From: Hyphomicrobiales bacterium
GTDB taxonomy: Bacteria > Pseudomonadota > Alphaproteobacteria > Rhizobiales > Rhizobiaceae
Assembly: GCA_900472485.1 (NCBI GenBank)
Contig: UCII01000012.1
Location: forward strand, 198,572 to 262,571
Reading direction: 5' to 3'
Length of the DNA: 64,000 nucleotides
Shown: positions 17,031 to 25,374 of the stretch, piece after piece
Layout of the letters: the number at the start of each line of letters is the position of its first letter
Position numbering within the stretch: position 1 is the stretch's first letter
The notes under the pieces: model-generated
What the model was told of the DNA's origin: nothing
Database searches by the model: none
Seen by the model: only the letters and a program-made list of their open reading frames with translations
Position numbers and translations under genes: made by a program

Positions 17031-17899
17031 AAATCTTTGCGCACACCCGATGGGACCTGGCACCGGTACTTGCCGCCGTCGCCCATCTCGCCTTCGACGT
17101 CTATCTGATCGTCGGCTTCGAAAGCCGGCCGCTTTGGTTCTCGGCCATTCTCGGCTGCCTTTACGCCGTTTCGATCTCCTGGAACATCAACAGCATATCG
17201 CACAACTTCATCCATACGCCCTATTTCAAGCCGCGCTGGATGAACTACGGCTTCAGCCTCCTGGAGTCGGTCGCGATCGGCTTTTCGCAGACCTATTATC
17301 ACTGGGTGCATATGCGCCATCATTCGGGCAACAGCGACCGTCCGAATGAAAAGGGCGAGACGATCGACATGCTGTCGATCTATCGCTATGGCCGCGACGG
17401 CCAACCGGAAAACGTTTGGTCTTATACATTCCTGAGCTTCTTCCGCGACAGCCTCGGCGATATTCACAAGGCCATTGCCCGCAACCGCCCGTTCGATGCC
17501 GCCTGGGGGCGGTTCGAGCTCTATTTCTTCCTGGGGCTTGCCGCTATCGCGCTGATCTACGATTGGAAGGCGGTGCTGTTCTTCGTGCCGTTCTACTATA
17601 TCGGCAATTGCCTGTCGTCGCTGAACGGCTATTACGAGCATCTGAACGGTGATCCGGACGAGCCGATTGCCTGGGGTGTTTCCAGCCATCAGCCTTTCTA
17701 TAACTGGCTGTGGTTCGGCAACGGCTATCACGCCGAGCATCACTATCGGCCGCGCACCCACTGGACGAAGCTTCCGGCGCTGCACGACCAGATCAAGGAA
17801 GAGCAGGAAAAGAACGGCACGCATGTGATCAGCACCTGCCATGCGCTTGGCTTCATGGCCAAGGAAAACCGGCAGTCGGAGCTATCTCATGAAAGCTGA
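17027..17899 (+). CDS. membrane fatty acid desaturase/hydroxylase-family protein
   Basis: A 290-residue integral membrane di-iron enzyme. Three histidine boxes are present: HNFIH (59-63), HWVHMRHH (92-99) and HAEHH (235-239), with additional NGYYEH near 200-205. Hydrophobic helices flank the boxes. The family introduces double bonds or hydroxyls into acyl chains or related lipids. Start MKIFAHTR at 17027 overlaps the previous stop by four bases. Located in an operon with a CFA-synthase-like enzyme, it probably modifies the acyl part of the product or of membrane lipid. Confidence 0.87.
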   Translation: MKIFAHTRWDLAPVLAAVAHLAFDVYLIVGFESRPLWFSAILGCLYAVSISWNINSISHNFIHTPYFKPRWMNYGFSLLESVAIGFSQTYYHWVHMRHHSGNSDRPNEKGETIDMLSIYRYGRDGQPENVWSYTFLSFFRDSLGDIHKAIARNRPFDAAWGRFELYFFLGLAAIALIYDWKAVLFFVPFYYIGNCLSSLNGYYEHLNGDPDEPIAWGVSSHQPFYNWLWFGNGYHAEHHYRPRTHWTKLPALHDQIKEEQEKNGTHVISTCHALGFMAKENRQSELSHES

Positions 17900-18704
17900 T
17901 GAATTGAGCTTCTTCATGGAGGGCTCAAATGGCAAGGGCGTCCTTCTGGTCCACGGACTGACGGGCGCGCCTGCCGAAATGAAACTGGTGGCTCGGCATC
18001 TCAACCGCAAGGGCTACAGCGTCTATGCGCCGCTGCTGGCCGGCCACGGCGTCGATGCGAAGACGTTGCGCCAGACCCGCTGGGAAGACTGGCTCGCCTC
18101 GGTCGTCGAGGCATCGGAGCTGCTGGCATCCAGAACGCAGGAGGTCTTTGCCGCCGGTATCTGCGTCGGTGGCAAGCTCGCCATGCTGGCTGCCGAAAAG
18201 CAGAAGAAGACCATCGGTGCCGTCGCGATCTACTCCCCCTGCTTCAGCTATGACGGCTGGGACGTTCCCTTCTACTATCCGCTGCTGGCCTCCCAGATCG
18301 GCTGGCTGTCGCGCGTCCCGTTCCTCGATCGGCTGAGCTTCAGCGAAACGACCTCGCTCGGGATCAAGGACGAGCGCATGCGCCGGTTGATCGGAGGCAT
18401 GTCGAGCGAAGGGGTTCTGGAAAAATTCCCCGGCAAGGGCCTGGTCGAGATGCATCGGCTGGGCAAGACGCTCCGCAGCATGCTGCCGCAGATGCAGACG
18501 CCGACGCTGATCCTGCATGCCGAGGACGACGATCTCGCCAGCCCGAAGCATGCTCGCTATATTTCCGAGCATATCGGTGCTCCGCATGAGCTGAAATGGA
18601 TCACGGACAGCTATCACATGATCCATGTCGACCGGCAGCATCGGCAAGTGGCCGATTTCACGGCCGACTTCTTCGAGGCGCGTCATGTCGCAGCCGCTGC
18701 TTAA
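17889..18704 (+). CDS. alpha/beta hydrolase with Cys in the nucleophile elbow
   Basis: A 271-residue alpha/beta hydrolase similar to Est30-type esterases (VLLVHGLTGAPAEMKLVARHL near residues 18-38). The nucleophile elbow is GICVGG at 90-95, so the expected serine is Cys92, encoded TGC. An acid (LHAEDDDLASP) and a histidine (DSYHMIHVD) complete a potential Cys-Asp-His triad, as in dienelactone hydrolases. The start ATG overlaps the desaturase by 11 bases. It could be a thioesterase, acyltransferase or lipid esterase in the pathway; no substrate can be named. Confidence 0.85.
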   Translation: MKADELSFFMEGSNGKGVLLVHGLTGAPAEMKLVARHLNRKGYSVYAPLLAGHGVDAKTLRQTRWEDWLASVVEASELLASRTQEVFAAGICVGGKLAMLAAEKQKKTIGAVAIYSPCFSYDGWDVPFYYPLLASQIGWLSRVPFLDRLSFSETTSLGIKDERMRRLIGGMSSEGVLEKFPGKGLVEMHRLGKTLRSMLPQMQTPTLILHAEDDDLASPKHARYISEHIGAPHELKWITDSYHMIHVDRQHRQVADFTADFFEARHVAAAA

Positions 18705-19833
18705 AATCGTGCCACAGTCGATGGGGGACCCGGTGGCCGAAGTTCACTTCAGCATCCGCGCCATCGGCCGCGACGCATGGAATGCATGCTTCCCGAATGA
18801 TGTCGAGGATTATGATTGCCTGCTAGCGATCGAGGAAGCCGGCCTCGAAGGGTTCGAATGGCGCTATATCACCGTTACGGAGGGTGGGCGCGTGAGCGTC
18901 GCCATGCCGGCCTTTATCTGCCTTTACGCTCTCGATACGACGCTGGATGAGGGATTCCTGCGCCGGTCGGTGCGTAGCGTGCAGCGATATTTTCCAGGTT
19001 TTCTGAAGCTGCGCCTTGCATGTTTGGGATCGCCCTGCACCGAAACCGGTGCGATCGGCTTTCATCCCGACATCTCGCAGAACCGTCGTCGCATGCTGCT
19101 GACGGAGATGTTGTCCTTCTTCGAGCAGGTCGCCGCGACGGAGCGTTGTGCGCTGATCGGCCTCAAGGATATTCCGGAGCAGGCTTCGGCCGAGTTCGGC
19201 GATCTGTTTGCCGCGCGCGGCTATGCTTCGATCGGCGCTCTTCCGACGGCGTGGCTCGACATCGATTTCAAGACGATCGACGACTATCTCGCCAGGCTTT
19301 CGGCTGGCACCCGCAAGGATATGCGCCGCAAAATGAAATCCTTCGACCAGGTCAGGGTGGAGATGCGGACGGATTTCGGCGAGTTCCTGCCTCAGGTGAT
19401 GGCGCTCTATCATGACACGCGCAATCGCAGCGAATGGCAGTTCGAGGAGCTGACGCCGGCCTATTTCCAGGGCATTCTCGCCCATATGCCCAGCCGCTCC
19501 TTCTGCGCCTTCTACTTCGTCGAGGACAAGCTGCTTGCCGCCAATCTGATCGTGCATAACGAGCGCGTTGCTATCGACAAGTTCTTCTGCATGGATGGGG
19601 AAAAGGGCCGGCCCTATAATCTCTATTTCATCAGCTGGTTCACCAATCTGCGTTACTGCCTGGAGAACGGCCTGAACCGCTATCAGAGCGGGCAGGCCCA
19701 TTATGCAAACAAGGTCCGCCTCGGCAGCAAGCTGACCGCCAATGCGATGTATTTTCACCATCGCAATCCTTTGCTTCAGAGCGTGCTGCGACTGGTATCG
19801 CCGCTGTTCTCGACAGACGAGGCGGATGCGTAA
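18685..19833 (+). CDS. GNAT-superfamily (CelD/FemAB-like) acyltransferase
   Basis: A 382-residue protein whose C-terminal half resembles the GNAT_6/FemAB-like transferase fold: LSAGTRKDMRRKMKSF, then MALYHDTRNRSEWQFEELTPAYF and FYFVEDKLLAANLIVHNERVAIDKFFCMD, ending with RYQSGQAHYANKVRLGSKL. This family transfers acyl or aminoacyl groups to cell-envelope or sugar substrates. It overlaps the hydrolase gene by 20 bases, and its TAA stop shares a base with the next ATG. It probably forms an amide or ester bond in the product. Donor and acceptor unknown. Confidence 0.75.
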   Translation: MSQPLLKIVPQSMGDPVAEVHFSIRAIGRDAWNACFPNDVEDYDCLLAIEEAGLEGFEWRYITVTEGGRVSVAMPAFICLYALDTTLDEGFLRRSVRSVQRYFPGFLKLRLACLGSPCTETGAIGFHPDISQNRRRMLLTEMLSFFEQVAATERCALIGLKDIPEQASAEFGDLFAARGYASIGALPTAWLDIDFKTIDDYLARLSAGTRKDMRRKMKSFDQVRVEMRTDFGEFLPQVMALYHDTRNRSEWQFEELTPAYFQGILAHMPSRSFCAFYFVEDKLLAANLIVHNERVAIDKFFCMDGEKGRPYNLYFISWFTNLRYCLENGLNRYQSGQAHYANKVRLGSKLTANAMYFHHRNPLLQSVLRLVSPLFSTDEADA

Positions 19834-20264
19834 TGCCCAATATGCGTTTTTTCTGGCTTGCCGTGCCGGTGCTGAGCACGCTGTACCAAGTCCTCATCAA
19901 GCTCGGTGCCGGACACTTGCACGATGAAGGCATGCGGGCATGGCTCTGGCAGGCTCTCTCTTCTCCATGGATATTGCTGGCCATGGCCATCGAGATCGTC
20001 GGCTTCTTCATCTGGATGAATGTGCTGGCCGAGCTCGATCTGAGCCGCGCCTTTCCGCTTACGGGCATCAGCTATGTGCTTGTTGTCGCGACCGGCTGGT
20101 TCGTCTTCGGCGAGCGGGTGGTCGCCCTGCAGATGGTCGGCAGCGGTTTGATCCTGACGGGCGTCTGGCTGATTGCAGGCGCCGGTATCGAGACGGAGGA
20201 GCATCATGAGGAATTGGAGCCGAAGCAGGAGGAACTGCGTACGGGGACCGGCAAGGATAGGTGA
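19833..20264 (+). CDS. small EamA/SMR-type membrane protein (second of two)
   Basis: A 143-residue protein with four predicted helices in the first 115 residues (FFWLAVPVLSTLYQVLIKLGAG, WILLAMAIEIVGFFIWMNVLAELDLSRAFPLTGISYVLVVATGWFVFGE, GSGLILTGVWLIAGAG), then a charged C-terminal tail (TEEHHEELEPKQEEL). It lacks the helix-1 glutamate found in the first SMR-size gene, consistent with asymmetric partners as in ArnE/ArnF. It is coupled by one-base stop/start overlaps on both sides. Confidence 0.8.
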   Translation: MPNMRFFWLAVPVLSTLYQVLIKLGAGHLHDEGMRAWLWQALSSPWILLAMAIEIVGFFIWMNVLAELDLSRAFPLTGISYVLVVATGWFVFGERVVALQMVGSGLILTGVWLIAGAGIETEEHHEELEPKQEELRTGTGKDR

Positions 20265-21604
20265 TGTCCAATATGCAAGCTGACAACCGCCCGAAGGGCA
20301 AAACCCCCGCCATTTTCTCCAGCTTTGTCGACTGGTGTCTGAAACGCGGACTTTCTTCCATCGTCACGCGCGGCGCGCTGACCGTGACGACGGCAAGCGG
20401 CCGAGTGCTGGCTTTTGGCGACGGCACCGATGAGCCGGTTCATGTCCGCTTCACCGATGACCGTGCCGAATGGGCGTTGCTGATCGATGCCGACAAGCGG
20501 CTTGGCGAACTCTTCATGGATGGCCGCTTCATCGTCGAGCAGGGCACACTCTACGACTTCGTGGCGATGATGCTGAGGGAGGGGCAGAACAGCACCCATC
20601 CCCTTATTGCCCGCATCATCGATCACCTCAGGACGAAGCTGCGGATCTTCCGCCACCGCAATCTGCCTGGGCGCTCGAAGGCGAATGTCGCGCATCATTA
20701 CGATCTCGACGGCCGGCTCTACGAGCTCTTCCTCGATCCGGACCGGCAATATTCCTGCGCCTATTTCGAGCATGCGGACCAATCGCTCGATGACGCACAG
20801 CTTGCCAAGAAACGCCATCTCGCCGCCAAGCTGCTGATCGAGCCCAACAACAGCATTCTCGACATCGGCTGCGGCTGGGGCGGCCTGGCGCTGCATGTGG
20901 CGGAGCAGGCGCCGGGCGGCTATGTACTCGGCGTCACCCTGTCGGAGGAGCAGCATGAGTATGCTTCGAAGCGCGTCGCGGACAAAGCCGGGGGAACGCC
21001 GGCCGAGGTTCAGTTCGCACTGAGGGACTATCGCAGCCTGACCGGCCGCTTCGACAGGATCGTCTCCGTCGGCATGTTCGAGCATGTCGGGCTCGCGTCC
21101 TATCGCACCTTCTTCCGCAAGTGCGCTGAATTGCTGGAGGATGACGGCATCATGGTGCTGCACACCATCGGCTGTTCGGCGACCCCCGGCTTCACGACGC
21201 CGTGGCTCGACAAATATATCTTTCCGGGCGGCTATATTCCGGCGCTGTCCGAAATCGTGCCGGAAATCGAAGCGGCGGGGCTTGCCATCACCGATGTCGA
21301 GGTGCTGCGGCTGCATTATGCCAAGACGCTCGAGGCGTGGCGGGAACGTTTCATGGCGCGCTGGGACGATGCCGCCAAGCTTTACGACGAACGCTTTTGC
21401 CGGATGTGGGAGTATTATCTTTCCACGGCGGAGGCAGCCTTCCGCTACGAGGATCTTGTCGTCTTTCAGATCCAGATCGCCAAGCGAAATGACATCATTC
21501 CGCTGACGCGCAATTATATTGCCGAGAATGAAGCGAAGAGCGCTTCAAAACTTGACGTTGAAGGTTCTATTCAGCGTGAAGCCAATGATGTTCTGGTCGG
21601 GTGA
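20264..21604 (+). CDS. cyclopropane-fatty-acid synthase family methyltransferase
   Basis: A 446-residue SAM-dependent enzyme of the CFA/mycolic acid methyltransferase family. The N-terminal lipid-binding region (residues 20-140) precedes the SAM motif LDIGCGWGGLAL at 199-210, with YDLDGRLYELFLDPDRQYSCAYF before it and MFEHVGLASY and FPGGYIPALSE after. It adds methyl or methylene to lipid double bonds, so it could act on the chain desaturated by the operon's desaturase. It is the last gene of the operon; its final 60 bases overlap the 3' end of the opposite-strand MipA-like gene. Confidence 0.87.
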   Translation: MSNMQADNRPKGKTPAIFSSFVDWCLKRGLSSIVTRGALTVTTASGRVLAFGDGTDEPVHVRFTDDRAEWALLIDADKRLGELFMDGRFIVEQGTLYDFVAMMLREGQNSTHPLIARIIDHLRTKLRIFRHRNLPGRSKANVAHHYDLDGRLYELFLDPDRQYSCAYFEHADQSLDDAQLAKKRHLAAKLLIEPNNSILDIGCGWGGLALHVAEQAPGGYVLGVTLSEEQHEYASKRVADKAGGTPAEVQFALRDYRSLTGRFDRIVSVGMFEHVGLASYRTFFRKCAELLEDDGIMVLHTIGCSATPGFTTPWLDKYIFPGGYIPALSEIVPEIEAAGLAITDVEVLRLHYAKTLEAWRERFMARWDDAAKLYDERFCRMWEYYLSTAEAAFRYEDLVVFQIQIAKRNDIIPLTRNYIAENEAKSASKLDVEGSIQREANDVLVG

Positions 21605-22396
21605 GCCGAAGCGCGAGGTGATCGGGCTGTCGGCGGCATCGCCTACCAGACGGTTATATTTTCCGTAAACCTGCACGCTCCATTCCGGCGAGATCGTATA
21701 GGTGGCAGCAACGGTGAAGCCGATCGATTTCACGCCGGCACCGGCATCGAAGGCGTTGATATGGCCATGTCTGGCAGCTTCACTCTCCGAGATGCCGAAG
21801 TTGGTGCGCATATAGACTGAATTTGCCATCGACAGGCGAGGGCCGGCAGACAGCAGCCATTTGTCTCCGAGCGGCTGGAACCAGTCGAGGGCGAAATCAC
21901 CGACCAAACCATCGCCACCCCAAAGCGACTGGCGTATTTCCGTGCGGAACCGGAGCCGATTGTCCATCAGCCAATATTGGGCAAAGCCGCCCGCATCGAA
22001 ATTCCAGCGTACTCTGCGCTGGCTTTGCAGGTGCAGGTCGTTGATGTCGAAGCGGTCGTCCCGCAGCCCCACAACCGGGCCGATTTCGACGCCGCCGAGA
22101 TCGAAGAGCTGATAATCGAAATTATCGTCCGGCGCGCTGTATTCCTGGGTCTCACCCAAACGATGGATGTCGAAAGACGGCAGGGCGCCGAAGGTATAAT
22201 GCTTCGATCCCTCATAGCTTGGGCCGTATTCCACCGTCGCACCAAGCGTAACGACCCAAGTATCGGATGAGGATTTAGGGGTGTCGTTCGCTGCTCTGGA
22301 TGAGGCGGGAAACATACCGGCTATGGACGCTGCCAGCAGCCCCGTTCCGGCCAGCACAGACAGCCGGGCGGAAAAAGATGTCCCAACATTTAACAC
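21545..22396 (-). CDS. MipA/OmpV-family outer-membrane protein
   Basis: A 283-residue outer-membrane beta-barrel candidate with an N-terminal signal (RLSVLAGTGLLAASIAGMFPASSRA, about residues 9-33) and the MipA/OmpV features YGPSYEGSKHYTFGALPSFDI, DDRFDINDLHLQSQRRVRWNFDAGGFAQY and the C-terminal aromatic end ITSRFGSPDQNIIGFTLNRTFNVKF. The terminal Phe is typical of barrel proteins. It converges on, and overlaps by 60 bases, the CFA-like gene. It may be a scaffold or porin of the envelope. Confidence 0.85.
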   Translation of the reverse strand: MLNVGTSFSARLSVLAGTGLLAASIAGMFPASSRAANDTPKSSSDTWVVTLGATVEYGPSYEGSKHYTFGALPSFDIHRLGETQEYSAPDDNFDYQLFDLGGVEIGPVVGLRDDRFDINDLHLQSQRRVRWNFDAGGFAQYWLMDNRLRFRTEIRQSLWGGDGLVGDFALDWFQPLGDKWLLSAGPRLSMANSVYMRTNFGISESEAARHGHINAFDAGAGVKSIGFTVAATYTISPEWSVQVYGKYNRLVGDAADSPITSRFGSPDQNIIGFTLNRTFNVKF

Positions 22397-22776
22397 TCTG
22401 AAAACACCTGATGCCTGATCGCCCCTGCAGTTCTAGTAGCACAGCTCGCGGCTTGGAAAACAGTAGAAAGTTTGAAAGCAGGCATGGCGCGTGACCACCA
22501 GCCTGAACGCTTCTGTATTGCTAACGCCCCCATGGACCATCCCTCAGCAGAATGCGAAGCAGGCCACTCCTGTCGTGGCTGCCGCGGCGCCTGCGACAAT
22601 TCCCGCCAAGATAGAGATATTTTATTTCACGAACCTGAAGCGTATGCGGCGCCGGAGATATCGTTCCGGCTTGATCGGTTGGAAGCTGCGCGTTTTGTTC
22701 CTAGATAGGCTTGGTCCGATACCGGGTTTCGACTGTGGACGTACGATATGAGAGCACGCAAGACAGGGTTCAGCGC
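22397..22776. other. intergenic region without a supportable gene
   Basis: About 380 bases separate the divergent MipA-like and PAP2 genes. Short open frames here (such as a GTG start near 22491) have no recognisable domain and no clear ribosome site. Promoters for the two flanking genes must lie here, but no clear consensus or hairpin was seen. Confidence 0.6.
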
Positions 22777-23523
22777 ATGAAGGATCGGCCATTCGGCACA
22801 TCGGGTATCCCTGGATGGTTGAACCGCTACGAGCCTTTGCTGCTTGTGATGTTTGCCGCGCTTTCGGGCGGAATTCTTCTTTTCATCTATCTCACAGGCG
22901 AGGTCCTCGAAGGCAGCACGAAGGGGTTCGACGAGGCGATCTTGCTGGCGCTTCGCCAGCCCGCGAACCTTTCCGTGCCGATTGGGCCGGGATGGCTGAC
23001 CCATGCCGTCAGGGACATCACGAGCCTCGGCGGCACGACCGTGCTGGCGCTGATGACCGCTTTGGTGACGATCTATTTGCTGCTGGACCGCCAGCGGGCG
23101 ATCGCCATTTTCATCCTCGCTTCGGTCCTGGGCGGATGGGCATTGAGCACGGCCTTGAAAGTCGGCGTCGCGCGGGCGCGACCGGATATCGTCCCGCATC
23201 TGGTCGAGGTTCACGATCTGAGCTTTCCGAGCGGCCATGCGATGGTGTCGGCCGTGACCTATCTGACCCTTGCCGCGTTGATCTCGGGCACGCGGACCCA
23301 TCGCTCGACGCGGGTCTTCACCGTCGCGGCAGGCATCCTGCTGACGTTGATAATTGGTGCGAGCCGGGTCTATCTCGGCGTCCATTACCCCACAGACGTC
23401 CTCGGCGGCTGGTGTGCCGGCGCGACCTGGGCGCTCGCCTGTTGGATCATCGCCCGCCGCTACATATCGCCTAAGGCAAGCGACAAGAGGTCTGCCGAAG
23501 ACGATGGTCCGCCTTTCAAATGA
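22777..23523 (+). CDS. PAP2-family lipid phosphatase
   Basis: A 248-residue integral membrane acid phosphatase. The three PAP2 signature blocks are visible: KVGVARARP, then PSGHAMVSAVTYL and SRVYLGVHYPTDVLGG, with conserved His in GHA and VHYPTD. Family members dephosphorylate phosphatidic acid, undecaprenyl pyrophosphate or lipid A. The ATG at 22777 is preferred over 22711 because the upstream extension is not hydrophobic and AGGG lies upstream. It is near the envelope-related operon ending at 21604, but not part of it. Confidence 0.87.
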   Translation: MKDRPFGTSGIPGWLNRYEPLLLVMFAALSGGILLFIYLTGEVLEGSTKGFDEAILLALRQPANLSVPIGPGWLTHAVRDITSLGGTTVLALMTALVTIYLLLDRQRAIAIFILASVLGGWALSTALKVGVARARPDIVPHLVEVHDLSFPSGHAMVSAVTYLTLAALISGTRTHRSTRVFTVAAGILLTLIIGASRVYLGVHYPTDVLGGWCAGATWALACWIIARRYISPKASDKRSAEDDGPPFK

Positions 23524-23544
23524 GGGACGGTGTCCCTTGCAGGA

Positions 23545-24186
23545 TCAGCATTGGACTTCGAGCCGTGTCGCCACCAGCAGCGAGTAGTCCGTACCCTTGG
23601 GGTCGCTGAAGAACATACTTGTCAGCGCTGCCTGGTTTTCCGCCATGACTTCCTTGGGGTTGGGCCTGATGACCTTGCGCTTGCAGCGGCCGAAGGCCGG
23701 CCCCGACGTGCTCAAATCGTTGTCGGTGGCGAAATCGACCGCCGTGTAGAGCGTCTTGTCGTAGATGCCGAAGATGGTGGTGCCCTTGAGGAAGGTCTTC
23801 TGCTCCGGCTTCAGCGAAAAGGTCAGCGTCAGCGAACCATCCTTGTAGTCCGCCTGGATCGCATCCGGCTTGGCCATCGGCACCGCTTTGCCGTTGCTGG
23901 TGACGTTCGTGTAGTAACCATATTGCGCCAGCGAATCCCTGACCGTCTTTCCCACGGCTTTGAGCTCGCTCGCGCTCAAAGCCTGGTCGCCGCTCTTGCC
24001 GTAATCCATGAGCACGGAGGAGGTGAACACCTCGTCGAAGCTCCAGACGTTGCGCAGCTCGCTGATGGAGCCATCGGGCGCCGAGACGACCTCGAATTTG
24101 GCGTCGATGAAGATATGCGGATGGGCAAATGCGGGAACGGGTAGAAGCGATAGCATCGCAATCAGCAGGGAAATCTTTGTTTTCAT
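23545..24186 (-). CDS. DUF1007 family exported protein
   Basis: A 213-residue protein with a signal peptide (MKTKISLLIAMLSLLPVPAFA, cleaved before HPHIFIDAKFEVV). The family start HPHIFID is the hallmark of DUF1007, which is often next to NicO/RcnA nickel/cobalt transport genes; none is seen here. Downstream motifs are LRNVWSFDEVFTSSVLMDYGKSGDQ and TTIFGIYDKTLYTAVDFA. The start at 24186 is chosen for the signal peptide. It is convergent with the PAP2 gene. Possibly periplasmic metal handling; this is inference from other genomes. Confidence 0.82.
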   Translation of the reverse strand: MKTKISLLIAMLSLLPVPAFAHPHIFIDAKFEVVSAPDGSISELRNVWSFDEVFTSSVLMDYGKSGDQALSASELKAVGKTVRDSLAQYGYYTNVTSNGKAVPMAKPDAIQADYKDGSLTLTFSLKPEQKTFLKGTTIFGIYDKTLYTAVDFATDNDLSTSGPAFGRCKRKVIRPNPKEVMAENQAALTSMFFSDPKGTDYSLLVATRLEVQC

Positions 24187-24385
24187 GCGAGCAATACCGC
24201 GTTCCGTCCGTTTATCCGATGCGCAGATCTGAACGTCAAATGGGACTGATTTGAGACCCAGCGCGAGTAGGCAAGGCATAGATGCAAGGGAAGGAAACAG
24301 GAATACGGAGACTTGCCTTTTTCGGCAGAATACCAGCCTCGGCCTGAGCCGTGACTTCTTCTATTCGGAGAAAGACTTGGAAAAC

Positions 24386-24460
24386 TGGAGCGGGCGAAGG
24401 GATTCGAACCCTCGACCCCAACCTTGGCAAGGTTGTGCTCTACCCCTGAGCTACACCCGC
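24386..24460 (-). tRNA. tRNA-Gly (anticodon GCC)
   Basis: On the minus strand a full cloverleaf can be drawn: acceptor GCGGGTG pairs with CGCCCGC, D arm GTAGCTCAGGGGTAGAGC, anticodon stem/loop ACCTTGCCAAGGT with GCC, T arm GAGGGTTCGAATCCCTT, discriminator T and an encoded CCA at 24386-24388. Length is 75 bases including CCA. Confidence 0.95.
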
Positions 24461-24705
24461 TCATTCCCGTCGCGATCCGGGGTAGTGTGTTGGACCGCTG
24501 GGCATCGTCTTGCGGCGACGGGCGCTATATGGCCTAACCATTTTTCAAATGCAACAGGGAAATGACGAGTTCGCGAAGAAAAATTGCATCTTCGTTTCGC
24601 GAGCCATCGGAAAGCCCGGAAACGCCGGGCTTTGTCGTCTCGAAGATTGCAATGAAATTGTCGGCAACGTATCAGGGGGCGAACCATTCTTGATTGCGAG
24701 ACGTC

Positions 24706-25215
24706 ATGACCGAGACCAGCCCGAAAACCCGCGATGATCTTTTCCGATTCCTAGACGGGCTCGGCATTGCCCATACGACCAAGGATCATGCTCCAGTCTT
24801 CACTGTTGCCGAATCGGTGTCGCTACGCGACGAGATTCCGGGCGGCCATACGAAGAACCTCTTCGTAAAGGACAAGAAGGACAATTTCTTCCTGCTGACC
24901 GTCGAGGAAAACGCGACGGTCGATCTGAAGACCGTGCACACGCTGATCGGTGCGGCCAGCAAGGTCTCTTTCGGCAAGCCGGAAAAGCTGATGGAATATC
25001 TCGGCGTCATCCCGGGCTCTGTCACGGCATTCGGTGCGATCAACGACGCGGGCAAGAATGTTACCTTCGTGCTCGATGCCGAGCTGATGGCGCATGACAT
25101 CGTCAATTGCCATCCCTTGTCGAACGACGCGACGACGTCGATTGCCAGCGGCGATCTCCTGCGCTTCATGGAAGCGACGGGTCATACGCCGCTAGTCTTG
25201 AAAGTGACGAGCTAA
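24706..25215 (+). CDS. YbaK/ProX-family aminoacyl-tRNA deacylase
   Basis: A 169-residue single-domain trans-editing protein of the INS/YbaK superfamily, which hydrolyses mischarged tRNAs, notably Ala-tRNA(Pro) in ProXp-ala. The core sequences are IAHTTKDHAPVFTVAESVSLRDEIPGGHTKNLFVKDKKDNFFLL, GAASKVSFGKPEKLMEYLGVIPGSVTAFG and FVLDAELMAHDIVNCHPLSN. Lys in KNLFVKDKK matches the conserved catalytic lysine. ATG at 24706 begins the domain. No partners are close. Confidence 0.88.
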   Translation: MTETSPKTRDDLFRFLDGLGIAHTTKDHAPVFTVAESVSLRDEIPGGHTKNLFVKDKKDNFFLLTVEENATVDLKTVHTLIGAASKVSFGKPEKLMEYLGVIPGSVTAFGAINDAGKNVTFVLDAELMAHDIVNCHPLSNDATTSIASGDLLRFMEATGHTPLVLKVTS

Positions 25216-25374
25216 CGTACGATTTTAGCGCTAAGATTATAGCGGTCGGCTTCTCTTCGGATTGTCCGGTCGCTTTGGCCACTTCATGGAGCGTGCTGGC
25301 AGGCGAACCTCATCGTCTCGTCTGGAGATCATGCTTCTCACAAAATCAAGGATGCCGTCAGGCGGGAGACACTC

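Noticed and set aside
22491-22751. 86-residue frame between MipA-like and PAP2 genes
   Set aside because: GTG start with no clear ribosome site, and no domain; overlaps the probable promoter area.
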